A stretch of DNA of 35,251 nucleotides, from positions 1-35,251 of the forward strand of contig CAIYLG010000056.1 in NCBI GenBank assembly GCA_903927025.1, in the 5' to 3' direction. The notes under the pieces were generated by a model. That model was not told the DNA's origin. It made no database searches and saw only the letters and a list, made by a program, of their open reading frames with translations. Made by a program: the position numbers and the translations under genes. Below, piece after piece: positions 10,127-18,754 of the stretch. This stretch comes from an uncultured Armatimonadota bacterium (GTDB lineage Bacteria; Armatimonadota; Fimbriimonadia; Fimbriimonadales; Fimbriimonadaceae). Each line of letters begins with the position of its first letter. Position 1 is the first letter of the stretch.

Positions 10127-10891
10127 TGGCTGCTTGGTGGCAACCCAGATCTCTTCAGCGGGCCAGTGCCGAGCCCAATCGAGCTTGATGTACTCAAATC
10201 TGGTGTCGGTAGCGTCTTCAGGGGGAGCAATGTCGATCAGATTCTCCACGATCAGCCCACAAGAACGGAGCAGCTGAATCATTGGGCCAGGAGGTAAGTG
10301 GAACTCAACGGAGTTCTCATCATATTCCACTCGACACAAGCCGAAGAGGTCTCGAATGAGCGCTGGCTGTGCAGTTCCAACGTCCGGCGTGCAGAGAATG
10401 GAGAGCGTGCTGTTTCGAAGGAAAACCAGTCGCCCGCCGGGACGAAGCAGCCGTGCCGCCTCGGGAATCCATTTGAAGGGATCGCACCAGATGCTTGCGC
10501 CATATTCGCTGATGGCGAGGTCGCAACAGCCATCGGGAAGAGGGACTTCCTCCGCGCTGGCTTCAATCAAGGGGAATGATTCACCAAATTCTGCCTGAAG
10601 AGATCTCGCGGTAGCGAGCTGCGCCGCTGTGATGTCCACGCCAATTGGGTTCATACCAAGTCGATGAAGCCACGCGGAAACATAACCGGTGCCACACCCG
10701 AGCTCCACGGAGTCCTTGCCCTTCCATTGGCTCAAATCCCCCAGGGCACCCACCGTACTCTCCGGAACCTCCCAAATCCCCCAGGTGATTTCCTTCGACT
10801 CCCACGCTCTGCGACCTGGTTCGACCCAGTCAGGACTCGTGCGCGTCCATTGGTCTCGGTTCTTGATCACGTGGATGGGAAGTTCGCTCAT
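10124..10891 (-). CDS. Class I SAM-dependent methyltransferase
   Basis: This 255-aa Rossmann-fold methyltransferase resembles the Methyltransf_11/UbiE-like group. Motif I is 'VELGCGTGYVSAWL' (about 62-75). An acidic residue ends strand 2 in 'GVDITAAQL', and a 'VPLPDGCCDLAIS' stretch matches motif II. 'RLLRPGGRLVFLRN' matches motif III. The acceptor is unknown; small-molecule acceptors are usual for this subgroup. Its start overlaps the stop of the preceding gene by 4 bases (10888-10891), and its stop sits inside the rnpB promoter region. Confidence 0.9.
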   Translation of the reverse strand: MSELPIHVIKNRDQWTRTSPDWVEPGRRAWESKEITWGIWEVPESTVGALGDLSQWKGKDSVELGCGTGYVSAWLHRLGMNPIGVDITAAQLATARSLQAEFGESFPLIEASAEEVPLPDGCCDLAISEYGASIWCDPFKWIPEAARLLRPGGRLVFLRNSTLSILCTPDVGTAQPALIRDLFGLCRVEYDENSVEFHLPPGPMIQLLRSCGLIVENLIDIAPPEDATDTRFEYIKLDWARHWPAEEIWVATKQP

Positions 10892-11253
10892 GTTTTGGCC
10901 TTTTGGGGTTTCAGGGTTTTCGAATACTCGAAGCTCTCGGAAAAATAGCGCGCAGTTAACGACGGGTCCCTCAACTGTTCGAGTGACATGGTGACGTACT
11001 CCTTCTGGACAACACCGTAAGCGTCAAACAGCTTTGAATTGTGGACGGCAAGGAAAGTTTCTCTGGCTTCAGGCGGCAGTCGGAGAGCGACAGCTCCGGA
11101 AGGGTGGAGAAAGCTGAACATGTTTCCATTCACTGAAGTAAAGGGCATCGTGGCACCCTTTCGCTCGACCTCAGGGCAACTTGCCACCATCACCTCATAC
11201 AAAGCGAGGGCTTTAGCCGGAGCCTCACTCGTTTTCCCCTTCGATCCTGCCAC
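10888..11253 (-). CDS. Small TfoX/YjbR-like protein
   Basis: This 121-aa protein starts at GTG 11253. The pattern 'MPFTSVNGNMFSFLHPSGAVALRLP' resembles the TfoX N-terminal/YjbR fold, in which a 'gNg.mf' hairpin is followed by a strand of the 'l.lrl' type. The lysine-rich N-terminus (AGSKGKTSE) may be disordered. The function of such stand-alone domains is not established, and a link to competence should not be assumed. It is translationally coupled to the methyltransferase (4-base overlap), so the two may act together. The family assignment is tentative; the gene itself is well supported by operon packing. Confidence 0.65.
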   Translation of the reverse strand: MAGSKGKTSEAPAKALALYEVMVASCPEVERKGATMPFTSVNGNMFSFLHPSGAVALRLPPEARETFLAVHNSKLFDAYGVVQKEYVTMSLEQLRDPSLTARYFSESFEYSKTLKPQKAKT

Positions 11254-11282
11254 CGCGGGGTTTTACCACGCCACGGCGTGCT

Positions 11283-11969
11283 TTACTTCACGGTCCAGAT
11301 CTTGTGCTTCTGCCAGTGTTTGATCATCCGCACGGCATATCCAAAGAAATTGAAGACGTCTCGATACAAATCGACAACTGCAGCAAGTTCTTCCCCCTGC
11401 CTTCTCCTAGCTAAAAGGGAGGCGAGGTCGTAGACCCAATAGATCACGAACATAGCATTCGTGCCCAGAGCGAAAGCCGCTCGTTCACGATCATAGTGGG
11501 ACAGGTTGGCAAATCCAGCAACCGCGGCGCTGCTGGCGATGAGACTCAGCAGCGCGCACCCGATGAAGCTGAAGTCGCGTCCGGCAAGGACGGTGTAGAT
11601 CACGACGCAGCAAGCGCCTATGAGGGGAGGGAAAACCGGCCAGCCACCCAACTCAATTTCTCGCAACCCCCATGCCACAAGAATTAGCACGGCAGGAAGG
11701 CATAGGGTGGATATCTTTGCCTCTGTTGGTTTGCCTCGAAGGGCAATTCTGACCAGATCCAATCCAGTGAGACACGTGCCAAGGCAGATGAGCGCCATGG
11801 CTAGCCCCATCTGTGGGAACGACAGGTGGACCATGATGGCGATGATCACTAAGCTTGCCAGATGAAGCAGCGCGACGCGACGAATGAAGAAGAGCCGAGC
11901 CGGATAAGGCTGTTCCGTAACGTTCCCAGGCACTTCCAGAGGCTCAGGAATGTAGTTTGGAACGTACAT
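11283..11969 (-). CDS. Multi-pass membrane protein, possibly BI-1-like
   Basis: This 228-aa protein has a Pro-rich N-terminus, about six hydrophobic helices and a basic C-terminal tail. Its end ('AAVVDLYRDVFNFFGYAVRMIKHW') recalls the 'LYLDfiNLF..lLrl' ending of the Bax inhibitor-1/YccA family, but with few other matches. I therefore treat it as an uncharacterised inner-membrane protein with a possible BI-1-like fold. It lies 11 bases downstream of hisI on the same strand and 29 bases before the TfoX-like gene, so a minus-strand operon is likely. Confidence 0.7.
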   Translation of the reverse strand: MYVPNYIPEPLEVPGNVTEQPYPARLFFIRRVALLHLASLVIIAIMVHLSFPQMGLAMALICLGTCLTGLDLVRIALRGKPTEAKISTLCLPAVLILVAWGLREIELGGWPVFPPLIGACCVVIYTVLAGRDFSFIGCALLSLIASSAAVAGFANLSHYDRERAAFALGTNAMFVIYWVYDLASLLARRRQGEELAAVVDLYRDVFNFFGYAVRMIKHWQKHKIWTVK

Positions 11970-11980
11970 TAGAGGTTGAC

Positions 11981-12343
11981 CTAATCCGTGAGTCGCTCAG
12001 AGTTGACGGCTAAGTCGCCGTCCTTGAGATCTCGGAAGAAACAGCTACGGTAGTTTTCGTGGCATGCCGCCCCTACTTGCTCCACCTTGATAAGAAGCAC
12101 ATCTTGGTCGCAGTCCACGCTGATGCTTTTTACGTGCTGCATGTGGCCGCTGGTTTCGCCCTTCACCCAAAAGCTCTTCCGGGATCGACTCCAGTAAGTG
12201 CATAGGCTGGTCTCAACTGTTCGCTGCAGAGACTCATGGTTCATCCAGGCCATCATCAGCACCTCGCCATTCGCATGGTCCTGAATAATTGCAGGGATCA
12301 GGCCGTTGGCGTCGTACTTCAGATTATCAAGGGCGTTGGACAT
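11981..12343 (-). CDS. hisI: Phosphoribosyl-AMP cyclohydrolase
   Basis: This cytosolic enzyme catalyses the third step of histidine biosynthesis, opening the purine ring of phosphoribosyl-AMP. The 120-aa protein is the stand-alone form without the HisE pyrophosphohydrolase domain. Signature stretches are '[12 protein letters not shown]', '[18 protein letters not shown]', the metal-binding 'VDCDQD' (76-81), and Cys94 and Cys101 in '[13 protein letters not shown]'. The ATG at 12341-12343 fits the family's N-terminus. No other his gene is in the window. It is divergent from the glycosyltransferase gene, with 65 bases between the starts to hold both promoters. Confidence 0.96.
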   Translation of the reverse strand: MSNALDNLKYDANGLIPAIIQDHANGEVLMMAWMNHESLQRTVETSLCTYWSRSRKSFWVKGETSGHMQHVKSISVDCDQDVLLIKVEQVGAACHENYRSCFFRDLKDGDLAVNSERLTD

Positions 12344-12408
12344 TCCCTGCAGTTTACCGGGATGGTTGCCTTAACCCTTTTCGGTCCGCGCGGGTACCTT
12401 TGAGGCAA

Positions 12409-13869
12409 GTGTCCTCACGCAACCGATGGCTTTTGGTTTGGGCGGCGGCGGTTGTTCCGCTGATTGGCTGGTGGATGTACGGCCTCTTCGATGTTGACGA
12501 AGGGTTCTATGGCGCAGTGGTTGCCGAGATGAACCGACGCGGCGAATGGATCACTCCCTACTACAACGGCAAGCCTTGGTTTGAAAAGCCGATCCTGCTG
12601 TACTGGCTGGCAAAGCCGTGCCTTGCCGTCTTCGGCGACATGATCGGGCCAAGATTGCCAAGCATCGTCTGCTCCATTGCCACATATGGGGTCGTAGCCT
12701 GGTTTGCGAAGCGTCGCTTCAGCGAAACCGCCGGGCAACTATCGATTCTCATGCTCGGCAGCAGCCTGCTCATGGTGGGTACCGGGCGCATGATGATGAC
12801 CGACCTGCCCCTGTTGCTTTGCCTAACCGCGGCCATGACCACCTTCTGGGAATCTTTGGTGGACAAGCCCTCGTGGCGAATTTGGACTGCATTCTTTCTT
12901 GGATTTGGCGTTTTAGCCAAGGGGCCTGTTGCCCTGATCCTCTTTGTGATCATTGCCGGCTGGACCTACTGGCGCGAGCCCCAGCTGCGTCCGAATTTCA
13001 AAGGTTCCTGGCTGCCTGGCTCGGCGCTGCTGTTCTTGGTCATTGCAACCTGGTACGTGCCGGCCTATCTGGCCAACGGTCAGTTGTTCGTCCAAAAATT
13101 CCTCATCGAGCAGAACATCGGTCGATTCACCGGCGGGGATGCGGCGCATACCCTGCCCGGAATTGGCGGTCTGCTTGCCGGCATTGGCGGCTACATCGGT
13201 GTGCTTCTACTAGGGATGCTGCCCTGGTCCCTGTTTATCTGGAAGGCTTGGCCACGCAGAAGTGAGGATGACGGAAGAGATGAGGAGGATGGCGCAGTCG
13301 AACGTTATGTAGCCACCTGGGCCGCCGTCATCTTTATTTTCTTCGCGATCAGCGGCGCCAAGCTGGTCCACTATCTTCTCCCGATGTTTCCGCCACTCGC
13401 CATCCTAGTCGGTGCATGGGCTGCGCGTGTGGCCAAGCGCCCGCAGATGTGGATTCAGCGGGGAATCGTTTGCTGCCTTTTTGTCGGGTTGCTCGCCCAA
13501 TTCGTCTTCCTTTGGTGGTTTGAAGCCAGCGGCCAAAAGGAGTCTCAGGCACTTGCACGCTACGTCCGACAAGAAGGTGGCAAAGTCGCCCTGTATCAAC
13601 TCGGCAGGAGAAACAAAGACCTCGGGACAGGCAAGCCAAAGCTACAGGAAACCGCCCTGCCATCCTTGGTGATGGTGCTCAATCAAGTCGCCCTGGAGTC
13701 TGACAATATCCTTGATATCGCGAACGGACCTACCCCGACTTGGATCATTACCCGCTCAAATCGGATTAAGCCTGAGGACTTCATTACGGTCCAAAAAACC
13801 GGACACATCCTCATGGAGCAGCGCCCGCCGGTGCCTCAAGAGAACTTCAAGCTGTATCGGTTGAAGTGA
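12409..13869 (+). CDS. ArnT/PMT-like glycosyltransferase (GT39/GT83 type)
   Basis: This integral membrane transferase takes a sugar from a polyprenyl-phosphate donor. I choose GTG 12409 (486 aa): an upstream TTG at 12289 would put 40 implausible residues inside hisI, whereas the GTG leads straight into the first membrane helix and has GAGG just upstream. The catalytic-loop motif 'FDVDEGFYGAVVAEM' (about 27-41) corresponds to the 'DE.RY...a.em' motif of ArnT and protein mannosyltransferases. 'GEWITPYYNGKPWFEKP' and 'LYWLAKP' are family hallmarks. About ten more hydrophobic helices follow, then a soluble C-terminal domain. The acceptor may be lipid A-like, a protein or a glycan; nothing nearby decides this. 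Confidence 0.9.
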   Translation: MSSRNRWLLVWAAAVVPLIGWWMYGLFDVDEGFYGAVVAEMNRRGEWITPYYNGKPWFEKPILLYWLAKPCLAVFGDMIGPRLPSIVCSIATYGVVAWFAKRRFSETAGQLSILMLGSSLLMVGTGRMMMTDLPLLLCLTAAMTTFWESLVDKPSWRIWTAFFLGFGVLAKGPVALILFVIIAGWTYWREPQLRPNFKGSWLPGSALLFLVIATWYVPAYLANGQLFVQKFLIEQNIGRFTGGDAAHTLPGIGGLLAGIGGYIGVLLLGMLPWSLFIWKAWPRRSEDDGRDEEDGAVERYVATWAAVIFIFFAISGAKLVHYLLPMFPPLAILVGAWAARVAKRPQMWIQRGIVCCLFVGLLAQFVFLWWFEASGQKESQALARYVRQEGGKVALYQLGRRNKDLGTGKPKLQETALPSLVMVLNQVALESDNILDIANGPTPTWIITRSNRIKPEDFITVQKTGHILMEQRPPVPQENFKLYRLK

Positions 13870-13870
13870 T

Positions 13871-13906
13871 AAATGGAGCGTCCCGTTGGATCGAGACGCT
13901 CCATTT
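13871..13906. terminator. Bidirectional hairpin between convergent genes
   Basis: A perfect 12-bp stem (13871-13882 with 13895-13906, AAATGGAGCGTC and its complement) has a 12-nt loop. It fills the 43-base gap between the glycosyltransferase and asnS. The A and T ends make it usable as a terminator in both directions, though the T runs are only three long. Confidence 0.75.
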
Positions 13907-13912
13907 ACTCGC

Positions 13913-15304
13913 CTAGAACTCGGCGTGACCTGGGGTGCGGTGATAGGGGATCACGTCGCGGATGTTCTTCATTCCCGTTACATACAGCAACAGGCGCTCG
14001 AAGCCGAGACCAAAGCCTGCATGGGGCGCCGAGCCATAGCGACGTAGATCCAGGTACCACCAGTACGCCTCCAGGGGCAGGCCCATCTCCAGAATTCGTG
14101 CTTCCAGAACGTCGAGCCGCTCCTCACGCTGGGAGCCACCGATGATCTCACCGATGCGGGGCGCAAGTACGTCCATCGCTCGAACGGTCTTGCCGTCCTC
14201 ATTGGCCCGCATGTAAAACGCCTTGATTTCCTTGGGGTAGTCGGTAAGGATTACCGGACGACCAACCTTCACTTCCGTAAGCCAGCGCTCATGCTCGCTC
14301 TGCAGGTCTGCGCCCCAGTGGATTGGATATTCAAACTTCTCGCCGCCCTGCTCCAGGAGCTTGATCGCTTCCGTGTAGGTAAGACGCTCAAAGGGACTGT
14401 TGACAACGTGTCCCAAGGTTTCAAGGAGTTGGGGCTCAATGCGTTGATTGAAGAACGCAAGATCATCTCCGCAGTTCTCCATGATGTCTCCGATAACTTC
14501 CTTGAGGAACTCCTCGGCAAGGTTCATGTCACCGGCTAGGTCGCAGAACGCCATCTCCGGCTCAATCATCCAGAACTCGGCAAGGTGCCTGCTGGTGCTT
14601 GAATTTTCTGCTCGGAATGTTGGGCCGAACGTGTAAACATTTGTGAGCCCCATTGCCAGGGTCTCCGCCTCAAGCTGACCGCTGACGGTCAGGAATGCTG
14701 GCTTGCCAAAAAAGTCTTCGCTGGGATCATGGGACGTCAGCTTGTACTTACCGTCGTGTGCCTCCAATTTTGTGCTGACGGCAAACATCGCCCCGGCGCC
14801 TTCTGCATCGCTGGCAGTTATGATCGGGGTGTGGATGTATTGAAATCCGCGCTTCTGGAAAAAAGTATGAGTCGCGTATGCGGCACGATTTCGAACTCGG
14901 TAAACCGCGCCAAAGGTGTTGCCCCTTCCTCTGAGGTGGGCAATTTCACGCAGGTATTCAAACGAAGCTCCCTTCTTTTGAAGTGGGTAGGTGACAGGGT
15001 CTGCCGCACCGTAAAGTTCCACAGAAGTTGCGAGCAGCTCCACAGACTGACCCGCCGCCGGAGACTCGACAATTGTGCCGTCGATTCTCAAACAGGCTCC
15101 CGTGGTGATCTGCTTCAGGATATCGGCCGGTACCACCCCTTCGTTGAAGATGACTTGAAGGTCTTTGAAGCAGGATCCGTCGCTCAACTGGACAAACGAG
15201 AGGCCCTTGCTGTCTCGTCGGGTCTTCACCCAACCGTATGCGGAAGTATCCGTTCCAGGTGCAAGCGCGAATAGGTCGCGGACGTAGGTGCGCCGATAGT
15301 CCAT
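13913..15304 (-). CDS. asnS: Asparaginyl-tRNA synthetase
   Basis: This cytosolic class IIb aminoacyl-tRNA synthetase charges tRNA-Asn. The N-terminal OB-fold anticodon-binding domain is '[21 protein letters not shown]' with conserved residues over about 1-105. The catalytic core has motif 2 in '[21 protein letters not shown]' (split here only for reference) and motif 3 'GFGLGFERL' at 430-438, followed by 'IPYHRTPG'. At 463 aa it is of normal length. The '[12 protein letters not shown]' and final '[11 protein letters not shown]' favour AsnRS over AspRS. The ATG at 15304 opens a standard N-terminus. It sits downstream of an unrelated minus-strand gene with a 48-base gap. Confidence 0.96.
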   Translation of the reverse strand: MDYRRTYVRDLFALAPGTDTSAYGWVKTRRDSKGLSFVQLSDGSCFKDLQVIFNEGVVPADILKQITTGACLRIDGTIVESPAAGQSVELLATSVELYGAADPVTYPLQKKGASFEYLREIAHLRGRGNTFGAVYRVRNRAAYATHTFFQKRGFQYIHTPIITASDAEGAGAMFAVSTKLEAHDGKYKLTSHDPSEDFFGKPAFLTVSGQLEAETLAMGLTNVYTFGPTFRAENSSTSRHLAEFWMIEPEMAFCDLAGDMNLAEEFLKEVIGDIMENCGDDLAFFNQRIEPQLLETLGHVVNSPFERLTYTEAIKLLEQGGEKFEYPIHWGADLQSEHERWLTEVKVGRPVILTDYPKEIKAFYMRANEDGKTVRAMDVLAPRIGEIIGGSQREERLDVLEARILEMGLPLEAYWWYLDLRRYGSAPHAGFGLGFERLLLYVTGMKNIRDVIPYHRTPGHAEF

Positions 15305-15352
15305 TTGACAGGGATTTTACCGCTCCTGCAGATTCCCCAATCGCCGAAGGGG

Positions 15353-16411
15353 CTACTTGACCTCTGGTGCCCGCGAAGGAAATAGAAACAGGTGCTTTCC
15401 TGCCTGCCGAATCTGTTGCTGCAGGTTGGAAACGGAGACGTCATAGAAGCCGGAATAAGGGTTTCCGATCGATTGCTTCAACAAGCTTCCGCTTGGTGAA
15501 TCCCAAGTTAACATCTGATCTAAGTGGGCTGACCCAAGCCAGATCTCTAGTTGCATATCTTTGCCCCAAGCACTCTTTGGGTCGGCAGACGTTGGCGTCA
15601 ATCCATGAGCCTCAAAGCAGGACAGGAGGTCTCGCACCGTTTCACAAATGGCTTCACGGCGAATCCCGGTTGCTAGGCGCAGGTTGTTCGTCGTTTCGCC
15701 ATTGACAATCATCGCACCGTGCGAAGACCGAACGAGGACGATAAGGTCTGCGGGGATTTTTGCTTTGATCTGATCGTTCACACTGACGGGCTTGCCATCT
15801 GGCATCATCGCGCCAGCTGGAACCGGATGGAATCCGGAGGTATCGGAGTGGCCCACTGGCCTCATCTGCCCGTTGAGCGGCCCCGCAACTTTGCCCATCG
15901 CCCATCCTCCGGGCAACTGACCCATTGGTGGCGCCATGCTATGAATGCTTGGGTGCGGAGCAGCTACCGGTCCGTGATTATCGGCTTGAATACCTGTAGC
16001 TGAACCTCCGGGGCGAGCCGTTTGTTCAGTAGGTGCAGCTGGGTTGGTCGTGGTGACTTGGATCCCAGGGGGCGGTAGCGGCAAGGGTGCCGTCCCAGCG
16101 GCAGCCGGGCCCGATGGCCAAAATTGTGACGTCACAAAGGCACCCAGCGCAGCGCCTACAACGGCGGCAACCGCCAGCATCGGCCACTTGTGGATAAACG
16201 GGGATGACTTCGGTTGCTTTTCATCGAGCCACCGATTCATCGCAACTCGTCCCTTTGCCTGGCGAAGCAGACTGGCCGCCTGAGCCTCCGGTACGTCAAG
16301 TCGCCTGGCGAGTTCCTCGACGCCAATCCGATGCTGCTCGGCCCACTGGGCCACGAACGCGCCGGTTTCCTCAGGAGTCAAAACGGTCTGTTCGGTTTCT
16401 ATCATCGTCAT
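15353..16411 (-). CDS. Single-pass membrane protein with RodZ-like layout
   Basis: I do not recognise the family. The 352 aa show an N-terminal helical region that could form a helix-turn-helix (about 14-55, 'IGVEELARRLDVPEAQAASLL'). One membrane helix follows at about 77-98, then a Pro/Gly/Met-rich linker (about 100-205) and a compact C-terminal domain with two cysteines. A cytoplasmic HTH, one membrane helix, a disordered linker and an outer domain is the layout of RodZ, but no specific RodZ motif is visible. AGGAG at 16419-16423 lies 7 bases before the ATG, so this start is firm. It is divergent from pyrG. Confidence 0.7.
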   Translation of the reverse strand: MTMIETEQTVLTPEETGAFVAQWAEQHRIGVEELARRLDVPEAQAASLLRQAKGRVAMNRWLDEKQPKSSPFIHKWPMLAVAAVVGAALGAFVTSQFWPSGPAAAGTAPLPLPPPGIQVTTTNPAAPTEQTARPGGSATGIQADNHGPVAAPHPSIHSMAPPMGQLPGGWAMGKVAGPLNGQMRPVGHSDTSGFHPVPAGAMMPDGKPVSVNDQIKAKIPADLIVLVRSSHGAMIVNGETTNNLRLATGIRREAICETVRDLLSCFEAHGLTPTSADPKSAWGKDMQLEIWLGSAHLDQMLTWDSPSGSLLKQSIGNPYSGFYDVSVSNLQQQIRQAGKHLFLFPSRAPEVK

Positions 16412-16467
16412 GGTAATTCTCCTACAATGGCACGCCTTCCTTCCAGCATTGCGCGTCTTGCATTCCG

Positions 16468-16505
16468 TATAATCATAAAAACCCCACTGCCCTTTCGCGC
16501 GAAAG
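16468..16505 (+). promoter_or_regulatory. Candidate pyrG promoter and leader palindrome
   Basis: A perfect TATAAT (16468-16473) has no convincing -35. A 14-base palindrome CTTTCGCGCGAAAG (16492-16505) begins 18 bases downstream, inside the predicted leader about 50 bases before the pyrG start. It could be an operator or a hairpin at the RNA 5' end. The leader does not start with the G-run used for pyrG attenuation in Firmicutes. Confidence 0.45.
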
Positions 16506-16557
16506 CCGCATGACCGTGCGTGAAAGATGTTGTGATGGTTTGTGAGGCAGAGGGAAA

Positions 16558-18183
16558 TTGACGAAATATATCTTTGTAACTGGGGGCGTAGTCAGTTCGA
16601 TAGGCAAAGGAATTGCGACGGCAAGCTTGGGCCGTCTCCTCCGCAATCGTGGATTCACGGTTGCTCCTATGAAACTCGATCCGTACATCAATGTCGATGC
16701 GGGCACCATGAGCCCTCACCAACACGGTGAAGTTTTTGTCACGGACGATGGAGCCGAAACGGACCTTGACCTTGGGCATTACGAGCGGTTCATGGACGTG
16801 AACTGCACCGCAGGTTCATCGCTCACCACCGGAAAAGTTTACAGTGCCGTCATCTCAGCAGAGCGTCGCGGTGACTACCTTGGCGGAACCGTGCAGGTCA
16901 TTCCCCACGTTACCAACGAGATCAAGCGTGCGATTCATGCCCTTGCCAAAGAGCAGGAAGCTGATGTGTTGATCGCCGAGATTGGTGGAACCGTGGGTGA
17001 CATTGAGTCGCTGCCATTTCTTGAGGCGATCCGCCAGATGCGAACGGACGTTGGCCATGAGAACACCATGTTCGTCCACGTGACGCTCATCCCAACCGTA
17101 GGCCCTTGGCAGGAAGTCAAAACCAAGCCCACTCAGCACAGTGTTTACAAGCTTCGTGAAATCGGTATTGCCCCAGACGTCCTGGTGTGCAGAACTGATG
17201 TGTCGCTCCCAAGCGATGTTCGGGAGAAAATTTCGCTGTTCTGCGGAGTTCCTCCGCAGGCTGTGATCGAATCGACAACGGTTTCAACCATTTACGAAGT
17301 TCCGCTCACCTATGAAGAGGCGGGCCTGGGAGACTTCGTGGTGGATCGGCTCAAGCTTGAGAAGCGCGACGCCAACCTGGTGCAGTGGAAGCAGCTGGTG
17401 GATACCCTCAAGAACCCCAAGCGATCCTGCACGATCGGCGTGGTTGGAAAGTACACGACCAACGGAGATGCCTACAAATCGATCGCCGAAGCGCTCACCC
17501 ACGCCGGAATTTCGAATGACAGCCACGTGCACATTCGCTGGATTGAGAGCGATAACCTTGAGAACGGCACGCCTCCCGAATCCTTCCTCCAAGACCTTGA
17601 TGGTCTAGTCGTTGGCCCTGGCTTCGGCGGACGTGGAATTGAAGGCAAAATTGAGGCGATTCGATACGCGCGAGAAGAGAAGCTTCCGTTCTTCGGAATC
17701 TGCCTCGGACTTCAGACCGCCGTGATTGAATTTGCTCGAAATGTTTGCGGACTCGAAGGGGCTAACTCCGAAGAGATGGTTGAGAAGCCACCGTATCCCG
17801 TGATTCACCTGCTTCCCGAGCAGAAAGAAGTCAAGGAGAAGGGAGCTTCGATGAGATTGGGTGCTTACCCATGCAACATCGTTCACGGCACGCTGGCCGA
17901 GAAGCTGTATGGCGGTCAGAGAATTGAAGAGCGGCATCGACATCGCTATGAAGTCAACAACGACTTCCGGGAAATGCTTCAAAACCATGGAATGATCATC
18001 TCCGGTGTTTCGCCAGACTATCGCCTGGTTGAAATGATCGAAGTCGGCGATCATCCGTTCTTTGTCGCAACCCAGGCCCACCCTGAATTCAAGTCAAGAC
18101 CAAACCGCCCTCACCCCTTATTTGAAGGGTTGGTAAAGGCAGCGGTCGAGCGAAAGGCGAACCTCGTTTCGAGTGTGTTGTAG
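16558..18183 (+). CDS. pyrG: CTP synthase
   Basis: This cytosolic enzyme makes CTP from UTP using ATP and glutamine. The N-terminal synthetase domain starts 'MTKYIFVTGGVVSSIGKG', which contains the P-loop. The TTG at 16558 is certain because the family begins exactly there. The C-terminal glutaminase domain has nucleophile Cys382 in 'FFGICLGLQ' and His508/Glu510 in 'QAHPEF'. The length of 541 aa is normal. GAGG-type sequences lie 4 and 10 bases upstream. The next gene begins 2 bases after the stop, so it is almost certainly co-transcribed. Confidence 0.98.
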   Translation: MTKYIFVTGGVVSSIGKGIATASLGRLLRNRGFTVAPMKLDPYINVDAGTMSPHQHGEVFVTDDGAETDLDLGHYERFMDVNCTAGSSLTTGKVYSAVISAERRGDYLGGTVQVIPHVTNEIKRAIHALAKEQEADVLIAEIGGTVGDIESLPFLEAIRQMRTDVGHENTMFVHVTLIPTVGPWQEVKTKPTQHSVYKLREIGIAPDVLVCRTDVSLPSDVREKISLFCGVPPQAVIESTTVSTIYEVPLTYEEAGLGDFVVDRLKLEKRDANLVQWKQLVDTLKNPKRSCTIGVVGKYTTNGDAYKSIAEALTHAGISNDSHVHIRWIESDNLENGTPPESFLQDLDGLVVGPGFGGRGIEGKIEAIRYAREEKLPFFGICLGLQTAVIEFARNVCGLEGANSEEMVEKPPYPVIHLLPEQKEVKEKGASMRLGAYPCNIVHGTLAEKLYGGQRIEERHRHRYEVNNDFREMLQNHGMIISGVSPDYRLVEMIEVGDHPFFVATQAHPEFKSRPNRPHPLFEGLVKAAVERKANLVSSVL

Positions 18184-18185
18184 CG

Positions 18186-18572
18186 TTGCCTTACATTACG
18201 AAGCCAGCACTTGAAGGCTACCGAAAGAAGCTCATCGACACAGGACGTCCGTTGCTGGAGAAGAACGTCGTTCCCGTCCAGGCCGCGATCATCGAGTTTC
18301 TCGACACCATCCAAGAGCTACTCTTTCAGAAGGCCCGCCGCCAGAGCAACCGTGAGGGAATGCTTGAAATGACGGCCACGTGGATCGGAATGGACTCGGA
18401 TCCGAGAGCAGTGGTTTCCAAATTCAAGAGGAACTGGCCAGGCACTGCCTTTGAAGGTTGCGAAGAGAAATTTTGGATCGGCCAGAGCGATGACGCCGTT
18501 CTGTTGCTATTTGCAGTAAGTTTTCCCGAAGATCGGTATTTGACAGGTCGAATCTTAATCACTTTTCAGTGA
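18186..18572 (+). CDS. Small conserved-looking protein coupled to pyrG
   Basis: I do not recognise this 128-aa protein. It begins at TTG 18186, two bases after the pyrG stop, with no separate ribosome binding site, so translation is probably coupled. The first 60 residues are helical and amphipathic (a 'LLEKNVVPVQAAIIEFLDTIQELLF' type pattern); the second half looks alpha/beta, with strands around 'DDAVLLLFAVSF' and 'LTGRILITFQ'. There is no signal peptide or membrane segment, so it is probably cytosolic. The start could also be a later in-frame codon. Confidence 0.6.
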   Translation: MPYITKPALEGYRKKLIDTGRPLLEKNVVPVQAAIIEFLDTIQELLFQKARRQSNREGMLEMTATWIGMDSDPRAVVSKFKRNWPGTAFEGCEEKFWIGQSDDAVLLLFAVSFPEDRYLTGRILITFQ

Positions 18573-18614
18573 ACTTTTTGATGGGATTGCGATTCAAAGG
18601 GTGCAGGTAATTAT

Positions 18615-18642
18615 GCGGGTATGCACTTATTGCTGCATCCGC
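18615..18642 (+). other. Hairpin in the 180-base gap before the pseudopilin
   Basis: GCGG-gt-ATGCA (18615-18625) pairs with TGCAT-CCGC (18634-18642) around an 8-base loop, with a 2-base bulge. No T run follows, so it is a leader structure or a weak terminator for the pyrG transcript. I see no convincing promoter in the rest of 18573-18754. Confidence 0.35.
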
Positions 18643-18754
18643 CCAAAGAATTGTTAAGAACCGTCTCAGAGTAGGCATTTGGACCTCTTGGCCGAATATT
18701 CTTCTTTCCGTTGCGCGCGTGGCAGTGCCGCCTCGGTGCGAGGAGACTTATTTT

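Noticed and set aside
9829-10297. Several 90-120 codon open frames on both strands
   Set aside because: They overlay the RNase P RNA or the methyltransferase end, and the conserved RNase P blocks explain the sequence.
12289-12408. Upstream TTG extension of the ArnT-like gene
   Set aside because: It would overlap the hisI start and add 40 unlikely residues; the GTG at 12409 leads straight into the first membrane helix.
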